This document shows, one piece after another, positions 48,864-59,149 of a stretch of DNA of 64,000 nucleotides. The stretch is from Craterostigma plantagineum (Eukaryota > Streptophyta > Magnoliopsida > Lamiales > Linderniaceae). Both the position numbers and the translations under genes were made by a program. The stretch is from contig JAPQWV010001392.1 of NCBI GenBank assembly GCA_027422505.1, forward strand, positions 27,246 through 91,245. The letters run 5' to 3'. The stretch's first letter is position 1. Each line of letters opens with the position of its first letter. The notes below the pieces were generated by a model. That model was given only the letters and a program-made list of their open reading frames with translations. It was not told where the DNA came from and did no database searches.

Positions 48864-50439
48864 TTATACTAAGATGCAAGTCACTCAAGTATTTGACTTT
48901 AGCTAAGGTTCAGGCACTTCATTACCAGCAGTCTTTCCAGCAGCTTGAGAATTTGATTGTACTGCTCAGAAGTGAAACCCTGGTTGTTAGTTGAACTCTT
49001 CCCTTGATGTTCTCACCAGTCAGGAATCATGACATTATTAACTCTTCCTCTGCCTCCTCCAAACCTGCCTTGCCAGCCTCTTCTGCCCCCGAATTCACTT
49101 CTTGTTCCTCGCACAAAACGAGAAGGATATCCATGCAACTTCAAATAATTCTCCCTAGAATGTCCACTGATGTTGGAATGGTCACAGAATAGGCTGGCCT
49201 TTCCCAGCTGATTGTTGGAATTATTGTAGTTGTTGGCAGGAAAATTAGTCATTAAGGCGATGGAAGAGTCATTCTTCACAAATTGTAGATTGATTCCAAG
49301 CTGTGCTTCCTCATTTATAACTAGGGTTGTCAACGGGGCGGATTCGGGGCGGGGATCTAATCCCCGTCCCCGCCCCGCGAGGCAAACGGGGATGAAATTG
49401 TCCCCGTCCCAGTCCCCGCGGGGATCCCGGTCCCCACGGGGATTCCCCGCCCCGTCTTAATTGTTTAAAATATTATTAATTTATATTATTTTAATATTAT
49501 TTAAACTATATTTTAACATTACTTATATTATTTTAACAATATTTTAATCATATTTATATTATTTTAATATTATCCAAAGTATATTTTAATATTATTTAAC
49601 TTATAATAATATTAATTGAATATAATATATATTATTAAAATAATCGGGGCGGGGCGGGAATATCCGCGGGGAAAATTTCCCCCCGTCCCCGCCCCGCGGG
49701 GGTAGAATAGCGGGGATTCCCCGCCCCATTGACAACACTATTTATAACCATAGAGTAGACTTGACTGTGTGATGGCAGAAGAGACATCAGAAGTATCCGA
49801 GATCTAATGTTTTGATAGCATTCATTCAGTCCGATGAGGAATTGCATCATCTTTTGCCTACTGCAAAAACTTTATATTCCTTCGACACTTCAACTGTAGG
49901 AGCAGGGATCATTGAATCATATTCGTTCCAAAGTGGTTTCAGCCTATTATAGTACTGAGAAACAGTAGATGCGCCTTGTGTACTGGAGTATATGTCTCGA
50001 AATAATCCATACAATCTTGCACCATTGATCTTGTCGAATCTTTGCTTCAGATCATTCCATACCTAAAAGCACTTCGATGATAGACGATGCCTGAGATCAA
50101 CTCCTTTAATATAAAACGATGAATCCATGTCTTCACCAATGCATCACCTCGCTTCCACTGCGCTAGTTGAGGAGAGTTTAAATCTGCACATTTGGAACTT
50201 CCATCTGTGAATCCAATCTTGTCCCTGGCGTCTAGTGCAATCATCATCCTAATGCTCCAGATTATGTACTTATCGAATCTCTTAAAATCCCAGCCGTCTC
50301 ATCAAGATTTGGTGTGTCTGACGAATGAATGTAGATCGGATTGTTAAAATCGAGAGGAGCTCCAAGCTCCGACTCAGGTTCCAATTCTTCTACTACTTCC
50401 GCCATTAATGTGTCTTGGAGAAGCTTGGTTAATTTGGCT
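48864..50439 (-). pseudogene. Copia 3 gag (split by a hAT MITE)
   Basis: The N-terminal block is NPIYIHSSDTPNLDETAGIL (the HxSDxP signature of copia gag starts), near 50.4-50.25 kb. Then come KIGFTDGSSKCADLNSPQLA and QWKRGDALVKTWI (50247-50047) and MMQFLIGLNECYQNIRSRIL (49850 down). After the MITE it continues with INEEAQLGINLQF and a Gly/Arg-rich tail with a degraded zinc knuckle (LFCDHSNISGHSRENYLKLH, 49333-49013). Gag would form the particle; frame breaks and the insertion disable it. Confidence 0.82.
49322..49740. mobile_element. GC-rich hAT MITE, third copy (GGGGCGGGGA type)
   Basis: 419 bp with an exact 8-bp duplication TTTATAAC (49314-49321 and 49741-49748). Termini are TAGGGTTGTCAACGGGGCGG and, inverted from the right, TAGTGTTGTCAATGGGGCGG. 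Subterminal GGGGCGGGG/CCCCGTCCCC units flank an AT-rich core of TTATATTATTTTAATATTA-like repeats. No ORF. It interrupts copia 3 gag. Confidence 0.93.
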
Positions 50440-50448
50440 CTGATACCA
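50437..50448 (-). other. Primer-binding site of copia 3
   Basis: TGGTATCAGAGC on the minus strand, directly abutting the 5' LTR end. This is the tRNA-iMet type typical of plant copia elements. Confidence 0.88.
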
Positions 50449-50633
50449 TGTAGGAAATTAGAGAAGACGATACCAAGAAGAAAAGCTTTCCTTTTATTAA
50501 TTAAAATAATTTCTCTGTACATCCCGCTTGTACGTTGGCTTTTCCTATTTATACATTAATCTTATTGGACTTAACTAATATTATACAGATTAGCCCACCA
50601 ACTAATAAAGCCCACCTATCTAATAACGTTACA
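50449..50633 (-). repeat. 5' LTR of copia 3
   Basis: 185 bp. In element sense it starts TGTAACGTTATTAGATAGG, has a TATA-like ATGTATAAATAGG in the middle and ends ..TCTAATTTCCTACA, next to the primer site. Size and layout fit small copia LTRs. Confidence 0.88.
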
Positions 50634-50899
50634 TAGCTTTGAACGGAGGAGTTCTCCAAACCATACTTGCTGTAAATTCAATAATCACTAATCATATCAT
50701 TATTATTATCTTATCAAGATTCCATAGCTCAACTACTTCGACAAAGCTTAACGCGCTCAACTTCAAGTGTTCCCTTATGAAGTTGAAATATTACATACTG
50801 AAACGGAAGTAGTACTAGTAGTAGAATTTGCTTTGCATCACAAGTGAAGAAAAAACGTACGAAAGAAGTACAGTAGTAGTAAACATGTAAAAAAGAATA
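50634..50899. other. Non-coding stretch; possible 3' UTR of the small gene
   Basis: 266 bases between the copia 3 LTR and the 62-codon ORF. Nothing else recognisable. If that ORF is a gene, its 3' untranslated region would lie here. Confidence 0.4.
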
Positions 50900-51088
50900 T
50901 TATCTTGTAGCCAACGGCAAGGGATTATCATCATCGAAACCATCGTCGAAATTCTGCGAATAGCTCTGAGCATCGTATCTGAACTGTGTTCCATTGCTTC
51001 GCCGTCTGCAAAGATTTTTCAAGCTCAATTTGAGCCTCCATAGAAGGAGCCTAAGCAACTTCGATTCACAGAGACAACTTCCAAGCAT
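50900..51088 (-). CDS. Small plant protein with an FRYDxxSYxxNFDDG motif (62 aa)
   Basis: An intact 62-codon ORF outside any element. The protein is MLGSC.. then a Leu/Arg/Lys-rich stretch (LLRLLLWRLKLSLKNLCRRR) and the segment FRYDAQSYSQNFDDGFDDDN. The F-x-YD-xx-SY-xx-NFDDG pattern matches a motif I recall from small, uncharacterised, often stress-induced plant proteins; this is recognition from memory. A TATA box (TATATAAG on the minus strand) lies about 85 bases upstream of the ATG, a normal promoter distance. There is no signal peptide or enzyme motif. This is the best candidate for a living host gene in the window; function unknown. Confidence 0.6.
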   Translation of the reverse strand: MLGSCLCESKLLRLLLWRLKLSLKNLCRRRSNGTQFRYDAQSYSQNFDDGFDDDNPLPLATR

Positions 51089-51172
51089 CTCTTTTTCCTT
51101 TTACTATACAATCATAAAAAACAGTCTTTCTAGCTGAGAACATTTAACCGTTTTTAAAACTACAAACTTCTA

Positions 51173-51182
51173 CTTATATAAA
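51173..51182 (-). promoter_or_regulatory. TATA box of the small gene
   Basis: The minus strand reads TTTATATAAG about 85 bases upstream of the ATG at 51088, allowing a 5' UTR of roughly 50 bases. Confidence 0.55.
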
Positions 51183-51406
51183 GGGTCAAATAAGAATACA
51201 CCAAGGGATGGGATAAGATGGGGTTATCTGCGAAAAAAAGCGTGCCTATCAATTAGAATAAAGCTTATATTGGGTCAAGTGGTGTCCTTTTCGCACTTTG
51301 GAGGGGTCAAATTGGAAAAGGCATGCGACATTATACCCATTGGCTTTATTCGTCTCTGAAAATTGATTGACCTCAGTAATACCAAAAGCCTTTTCAGTGG
51401 TGCAAT

Positions 51407-51415
51407 AAACTCTAG
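51407..51415. repeat. Putative 9-bp target duplication (left) of the foldback element
   Basis: AAACTCTAG here versus AAAATCTAG at 55703-55711, one mismatch. Nine bases is the Mutator-superfamily length. Confidence 0.65.
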
Positions 51416-52814
51416 GCTTTTTTAATTAAATAATGCGAAAAAATAATATTTATAGGGTCGTTTTTTAAATAATTAACCAAATAGATATTTCGGGGTTAAT
51501 ACATGTTACGTCGCGGGTGCGAGGTCGCCATCATTAGGGGCGATGCCCCTTTCAATCTTTTTTACTTTTCTTTTACTTGAGTTAGCTCCCATCACGGGCG
51601 ACACACATCCTCTTTTTTTTTTTTTTTAACTTATTTTATATTCATTAATTATATAACCTATCAAATCATAATATCATCATTATTTCATGTGATTTACATA
51701 ATAAAAATCATAAACACATGTAGTTTATTTTGTGTTTCATGACGATTAAAATGATATGCATATCTTATATTTTTCGATATTCAAAATTTTTTTATTTTTA
51801 TAAATAAAAAATACTTACAAGTGGAATAAATTAAATATTTTCAGTTTCGAAAAATATAAGATATGCATATCATTTTATTCGTCGTAAAACAAATTATAAA
51901 TTATATGCGTTCATTTATTTTTATTATGTAAATCACATGAGCATCACCCCTCATCCAATTTCTATATGAGCGCACTGAGGGGCGACCGAGGGCGACGATC
52001 ATTTCTAAATCACATGAAATAACAATGAGCGGCGACGCTCATTTAAAATCGTGTGAAATAACGATGAGGGGCGACGCTCATATAGAAATTGGACGAGGGG
52101 CGACGCTCATGTGATTTACATAATAAAAATTAATAGCACAATACGATTAAAATGATATGCATACCTTATATTTTTATATTCAAAAATATTTTTAATTGTA
52201 TTTTAAATTTATTCCAATTTAAGTATTTTTAATTTATAAAAATAAAAAATTTCGTATATTGAAAAATATAAGATATGCATATCATCGTGAAACAAACAAT
52301 AAATTAGATGCGTTTATTGATTTTATTATGTAGAACACATGAAATAACGACGATTTTATGACTTGATGGATTATATAATTAATAAATATAAAGTAAGTTA
52401 AAATAGAAAAAAAATAAATAAAAAAATAGAAAAAGAGGATGTGAGGGGTGACTCAAATAAAAAAAGGTAAAAAATTAAAAGGGGCATCGCCCCTAGACGT
52501 GGGCTTTGGGCCGGGCCGACCCGGAACCGGCCCGAAACCGGCCCGTTAGCCCGGCCCAAAACCGGAACCGGTATAACCGGTTCCAGAACCGGTAACCGGC
52601 CCATTATATTTGGGCTGGGCCGGTTTTTGGGCCGCGGAACCGCGGATCGCCGGTTCCGGTTCCCGGATCCGGATCCGCGGTTCCGGTTCCGGTTCCGAAC
52701 CAGAACCGGAACCGGCCCAACGGCTATATAGCCGTTGGGCCAACGGCAATCTGATATTTTTTTTTTTTAATTTTTAAACACTGTCAAATTACAGTTTTAG
52801 TCCCAAACGAAAAA

Positions 52815-52826
52815 TCTATAAATACC
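52815..52826 (+). promoter_or_regulatory. TATA box of the hAT transposase
   Basis: TCTATAAATACC lies about 195 bases upstream of the transposase ATG (53019), followed by an AC/CT-rich leader. This suits a plant promoter. Confidence 0.6.
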
Positions 52827-53018
52827 ACCTCATTTTAACCATTTTAACTCACAATTACATCCAAATCTCTTCCAAACTCTCTCAAAAGCTCTCAAAAAAA
52901 TCATCCTATTAATATTTAATATTATTAACATTAATAATTATTTTATTATTACTACACTACACTACTACCTACACACACTCATTATTATTACCAATAATTA
53001 AATTATTATTTTACACTA

Positions 53019-55157
53019 ATGGCGTCGTCATCGAGAAATCCTAACCCTCGTGACGAAGATGTTTTTATGGTTTTAGGTCACGCCGACACATTTCGGGGAA
53101 ATGGCGACACCGACGAGGAGACCGATATACCGGAACCGCAACAGACGAGAGCGACCGACGAGGGACCGAGCCAAGCTTCTACGGCGACGACAAAAAGGAA
53201 GCAACAACCGCGTGGTCGGCGGTCTAAGGTATGAAATTTTTTTCGATTTAGAAATGGATAAAATAATGCCGCTTCAGGTACCGCTTATTGCAAAATGTGC
53301 CGCCACCCCTACACAATTAAGACCGGACCGAATCAAGGTGGGACGGGCTCGATGAAAAAACACCTCCAGAGGGCGCATAACTTCGGGGACGATCTAGAGC
53401 CGGTAGGGACCGAACCCCGACAACAACAAATAAACGTAAGTACGGGTAAGAATTTTGTTATTACTAGGGAAATTTCTAAAAAAGCATTAGTTAAATTCGT
53501 AGTTATGTGTGAAGAACCCTTTTGCATTGCGGAAAGTGAAGGGTTTATCGAATTTACGAGTACGATACAACCCGGATTCCATAACGTGACCCGTAAAACC
53601 CTTAGGAAATATGTGTTAGAAACTTTTCAGGAATATCAAACTAGCTTAATTAGTCATTTAGCCAACATTACGTGTAGGATTAGTTTGACTACCGATATTT
53701 GGACTAATATTACGTCGCAATCTTATTTAGTCGTCACCGCCCATTGGATAGATGAAACATGGACCATGCAAAAACGTATTATTTCCCTAGATCCCCTAGA
53801 TTCGCAACATAATGCCACTACGATATCGAACTATGTGTTGAATGTCGTTAATAAATATTGTATTCAAGATAAGATTATGTCTATCACCTTAGATAATGCT
53901 AGCGCGAACAACGTAGCGATAGGGATCCTTCGTAGGCAACTTAGGTTACCCTTAGACGGCAAATTATTACATGCTAGGTGCGCTTTCCATATTATTAACT
54001 TGTGTGTGCAATGTGCTTTTGACGAAGTTTTGGGAGATATTGTAGAAAAGTTTAAGGTAATAGGTAAGTTACTTCGAGAACGCCGCATCGGAACGTCGTG
54101 GAAGCAAACCGTCCTTGCCGCCGGCCTCCCGTACAAGAAGTTTCCGTTGCCAGTCCCGACTAGGTGGAACTCGTTGTACCACCTCCTCAGCACCTTCATG
54201 CGTTACAAGGACTTGTTGACGCCTTTTTGGAACGAGGCCGCGGTCGGCACCACCTCCAGGTATGAATTACGACCACTTGATTGAGATATTGTAGGTTTGG
54301 TCGTGTCTATACTTGAAGTGTTCGCCGAGGCTACGGAGAAATTTTCCGGAGTTCACTACCCGACGTCCCCCTTATTCGTCCCGAACCTCTTCGGGATGTG
54401 CTACAAGTTCGTGGAGTTTTGCAACAATCCGTACTTGGGTGGTTTCATCCAAAATATGGAGCAGAAGTTCAAGAAGTATTGGGAAACCATCCCAATAGTA
54501 CACGGTTTGTCGGCCATACTCGATCCTAGTTGCGGTGTTGATACATTTGATATTTTTTTCGAATATTATGCTCAGTTTCTTGGAAAGAAAGTGGACGACC
54601 AAAAGGCGTCAATTCACGCTTCTCTCCAAGAACTTTTTTCTTTTTATGCATCTGAGCAGGGACATAGCGTGGAGCAATCCGTACCAGCGAGTGAAGCCGG
54701 TTCGTCGGAAGGAGGCGGCGGCGCAATGGGACTACTACGAAGATTGAAGGCGCAAAAGACGAAGACCAAAACGCGTGCGTCGGGGTCGAACACGAATGAG
54801 ATCCAGCTCTACCTGAGCCACAACTTCCAGACTCCCGAAGACTTCGACGTTTTGGCCTGTTGGAAGTCGAACGCGACTCTTTATCCGACCCTCTCCGCCG
54901 TCGCTCGAGACGTTTTAGCCGTGCAAGCGTCTAGCGTCGCCTCCGAGTCCGCATTCTCTACCTCCGGGCGAATTATCGGCGACAGACGCGCGAGCCTTAA
55001 CCCGACTTCCCTCGCAATGTTAACATTATTGAAGGATTGGTATTTGGCCGAATCGAAGAACCGACGGGAGAACGCCATCGACGAGTTCCGTTCTTCCAGT
55101 TCGGACGAAGACGAAGAGGCCTCTAACATAGTTTTAATTAATAGTCAAGTCGAATAA
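53019..55157 (+). pseudogene. hAT transposase (Ac-like) with three in-frame stops
   Basis: One frame runs from ATG 53019 to TAA 55155-55157 (about 712 codons), broken only by TGA at 53233, a TAA in the BED finger and TGA at 54282. The BED zinc finger is YCKMC..MKKHLQRAH (near residues 95-125), with the upstream SKV*NFF where W is expected. The RNase H-like core has SLTTDIWTNITSQSYLVV and IMSITLDNASANN (catalytic Asp positions), then PVPTRWNSLYHLL. The C-terminal dimerisation block is VASESAFSTSGRIIGDRRAS. The two TGA codons sit where the family has Trp (VW..F and LxDWxI), so both are probably TGG-to-TGA changes. A short intron removing the first two stops cannot be excluded (GTATGA..TTCAG). 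Confidence 0.88.
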
Positions 55158-55714
55158 ATTGTATTTTTTATTTCGAATATTTTTTCCTTTTTTGTATTTT
55201 TTAACTTGTAAGTTTTAGATTTATTTTTCTTTCTTTATGTTTTTATTTGTATTTTTTAGGTAGTTTTTTTTATTTTTTTGTACTTTTCTTATCTTTTTTT
55301 TTTGTTTTTTTGGAATAAAATTTTTGGATATTTTCTAAAGAATTTTTTCATAGCAAAAAAAAAATAAAAAAAAATAAAAAAAATAATAAACGGGCCGGTT
55401 CCGGTTCTGGAACCGGAACCGGCCCAAAATAGGCCCGGGGTTCTTCGTATGGTTCCGGTCCCTGGAAAATGGTTCCGGAACCAGAACCGGAACAGTGCCG
55501 GAACCGGTCGAACCGGAACCGGTAGAACCGGCCCGGAACCGGCCCGACCCGGCCCAAAGCCCAGCACTAATCGCCCCTAGTAGTGGCGACGTCGCCCGTG
55601 CGACGTCGCAGGGATTAAACACGATATACCCTATTTTAATTATTTCAAATGACACTATTTCATTAAATATTATTTTTTCACATTATTTAATTAAAAAGGC
55701 CTAAAATCTAGGGA

Positions 55715-56110
55715 CAAGTTGATGTCAGGCCACAACATAAGTTTCATTTAGGTTTCAGGTCCATGTCAGAAAATTTTTAGTTATAAGGACCCGATACACT
55801 TAACTGTTTTTCAGTACCACTTCATGGACATGTAGTACTACTTTACCACTTCATGGTTCTGCAGTACCAATTTATCGTGCTGCAGTACAACTTCATCGAT
55901 ATGCAGTACCACTTCATTGTTCTGTAATAACACAAAAAGATAGTCCCATACCAATTCATATGTACTTATAACACTTGCATAAATTTTAGGTCCTTATCTC
56001 TAATTTTACAAATATCGGGTCCTTAACCCTAAAAGTTTTCTGACATGGGCTGAAACCTAACTTAAAACATCTTTTGGGATCTGAAACTTAATTAGCACTA
56101 AAATCTATAG
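55715..56110. mobile_element. Small element related to the 4-kb ACCACTT element
   Basis: About 390 bp with inverted ends. On the left GATGTCAGGCC, AGGTTTCAGGTCCATGTCAG and AAGGACCCG; on the right, inverted, TTAGGTTTCAGCCCATGTCAG-like and TAAGGACCCG. GCAGTACCACTTCAT units fill the centre. The phrase order CAGGCC..AGGTTTCAG..AAGGACC also occurs at both ends of 36356-40422. Exact borders and target duplication are not resolved. Confidence 0.6.
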
Positions 56111-56820
56111 AGTAATTACAGACAAGAATGTGAGAGAACAAACGATGTCACTAAGAACAATCTAGCCAATAGACCAAATGGTCCATGGTTAACTTCGAGA
56201 ATGTGGTCGGTAAAATCAATTGAAGGGAGATATTAGTTTTAGCCATAGCAACTTCATATGATCAATAGATATGTAGTAAAAAAGAGAATGCAAGTGCATA
56301 TATGGATGTGCAGTGTGCAGTACGACCCCAAATCATTGCAACTATAGGTCGGATCATGACTACAATAGATTTGTGACCTAAAAAAGGATAAACCTGTAAA
56401 TAATAGAGGACTCTAAAAATATCCATTTGATAAAACCTTGCAAGTCAGTATCCTGCCATATTTTTATATGTAGTCTCTATTGGAATAAATTTTTGCATAT
56501 TGGTACCTGATCTGCCGCAGGGTACATCATAAAAAACATTTAGGTACCATATAGAACGTATGGTACATAATACAGTGAAAAATGGTACATTATATAACAC
56601 TTAAGGTACCATATATAAACGTATATGGGTACCATATAAACGCGTGACGTGATACATAATACACATATACAAAGGTACATCAAGAGAAAATGGTACATAG
56701 AGTAAAACGGGTACTTATATAAAAAAAAATTCTTACAGAGGTACTTACTTGCAAATTTTCATTATTTTTCTGTACATTCACCTAAACAAAATCTTGCAAG
56801 AAATGGGAAAATCAATCATT
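56111..56820. other. Non-coding stretch with GGTACC/GGTACAT repeats
   Basis: No supported ORF. From about 56500 to 56750 there are a dozen or so GGTACAT, GGTACCATAT and TGGTACAT units at irregular spacing, in places with the palindromic core GGTACC. No borders identified. Confidence 0.6.
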
Positions 56821-56825
56821 CTTCC

Positions 56826-57484
56826 TAGGGGTGTGCAGCGATTTAAAAAATCGCCCGCACCAACAATTAACCATCTAAACCGCGGTTAATTTTATGTACT
56901 AAACCACATCATAATAATGGTTCGATGTGGATTTTTCGTACAAACCGCACCGAACCAAACCGCACCGAACCAAATCGCACTACTAGTGCATTAATAATTT
57001 TTCGTACAACTATATCTAACTTTATTTTAGTCTAATTATATATTTACTGTTTAGTATGTATAGACTCCATTTTCTCGATTAAAAAATACTTTTTTTTTTT
57101 TGAAATGAAAACCCAAATATAGGGGTTAAAATAGGTACAACTCAAATACTTAATAAAAAATCGAGCACCATTATTTATATTTCAAAGTTCAAATAAGTTC
57201 ATAACTTACGATTTGATATTTTTTTCAGTATTTTGATTATAATATAGGGTATGTCTTTGTTGATTTTTTATTTTGTGTTTTAACTAATGGACGTATTCAC
57301 TAAAACATAAAAAATAAGTATATTATTTCAATAAGTTAAAACTCGCAAACCGCACAACAACCGTCCAAATTGCTAAACCGCAAGGGTGGTTTGATTTAAG
57401 AATCTTTTTTTCGAAAAACCGCATATTACGGTTTGGTGTGGAATTGGTCAAAAACCGTCCAAAACCGCACCACGCACACCCCTG
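56826..57484. mobile_element. TIR MITE with CCGAACCGCACC subterminal repeats
   Basis: 659 bp starting TAGGGGTGTGCAGCG and ending CGCACACCCCTG, an 11-base inverted repeat with one change. CTTCC flanks both sides (56821-56825, 57485-57489). The ends carry AACCGC/GCGGTT and ACCGAACC units around an AT-rich core. Structurally like the hAT MITEs but with a 5-bp rather than 8-bp flank repeat, so the superfamily is uncertain. Confidence 0.72.
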
Positions 57485-57695
57485 CTTCCTTTTAAAGGTT
57501 TATAAAGATCACTAAAAACCTCAAGTATTAGAGCAAGAGAACATGGATATGAGTCATGACGATGAAAACAGGATGAAGATCAAGTTTTTACATAGATCAG
57601 ATGAATAAGAAAAGATTGTTTTCTACAACTTCAGATGATTCCACTAGGTGGAAAAAAATGTTGACAAAGACAAGCGAAGAACCCCACCGATTTAA

Positions 57696-58846
<1,151 letters not shown>

Positions 58847-59149
58847 TGTTGTCGTCTCAGTTAGGCGCCACCGATTAGGGTTTACGGCGGCTCATTGGTT
58901 ACATCACAATTATGTATGTTGGGCCGTCTTGGGCTTATTGGGCCATAGAAAAATTAACCCATTATTATAAAGCGAACGAACTATTTATTTTCGTTTCGTT
59001 CCTTGGAAATTTTTAAACACACACAAACACGCACTCGAGTCTAATCGCTTCACTTGTCTTTCCCGCAAAATCTTCTTGTTGCTCTCTGATCATTGTATAG
59101 CGAAAGGAGTAGTGTTTAGCATAATTGATTTTTCTTCTTAGGCTGCTCC
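58847..59149. promoter_or_regulatory. Head-to-head promoter with telo-box and site II elements
   Basis: About 300 bases between the RPL23 start (minus) and the G3BP-like gene (plus). TTAGGGTTT at 58875-58883 is a telo-box (AAACCCTAA on the RPL23 strand). TGGGCC at 58920-58925, TGGGCT at 58930-58935 and TGGGCC at 58939-58944 are site II (TGGGCY) elements. This pair is the known signature of plant ribosomal-protein and other growth-linked promoters. Confidence 0.75.

Larger units (their letters stand above)
43831..50633 (-). mobile_element. Copia retrotransposon 3, 3'-truncated, with two insertions
   Basis: Minus-strand copia with a short 5' LTR (50449-50633), primer site, gag, integrase and RT. 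It is cut at 43831, at the start of RNase H, by the Sirevirus-like LTR. A 419-bp hAT MITE (49322-49740) interrupts gag and a solo chromovirus LTR (44599-47430) interrupts the RT. Removing both restores gene order. The distal RNase H and 3' LTR are not in the window. Confidence 0.85.
52494..55569 (+). mobile_element. Full-length hAT transposon
   Basis: 3076 bp with an exact 8-bp duplication ATCGCCCC (52486-52493 and 55570-55577). Termini are TAGACGTGGGCTTTGGGCCG and, inverted from the right, TAGTGCTGGGCTTTGGGCCG. Subterminal regions (52500-52745 and 55390-55568) are packed with GGAACCGG/CCGGTTCC and GGCCCG units, likely transposase-binding repeats by analogy with Ac. Between them is a single transposase gene with a TATA box. 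The transposase has three stop codons, so this copy is probably no longer autonomous. Confidence 0.93.
51416..55702. mobile_element. Foldback Mutator-like element (about 1.2 kb) with a nested hAT
   Basis: Two long arms are inverted copies of one another. Left-arm phrases TTTTTAATTAAATAATG, GGGGCGATGCCCCTTT, AAAATGATATGCATATC and ATGTGATTTACATAATAAAAA recur inverted in the right arm. The centre (about 51950-52080) carries GAGGGGCGACGCTCAT units. The hAT transposon 52494-55569 plus one 8-bp duplication interrupts the right arm; without it the element is about 1203 bp. Arm length and the 9-bp flanks suggest a non-autonomous Mutator-like foldback element. Transcripts would form a long hairpin. 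No ORF of its own. Confidence 0.8.

Noticed and set aside
52398..52749. Minus-strand ORFs rich in Gly/Ser/Pro/Glu at both ends of the hAT (also 55289-55655)
   Set aside because: Translations of GGAACCGG subterminal repeats.
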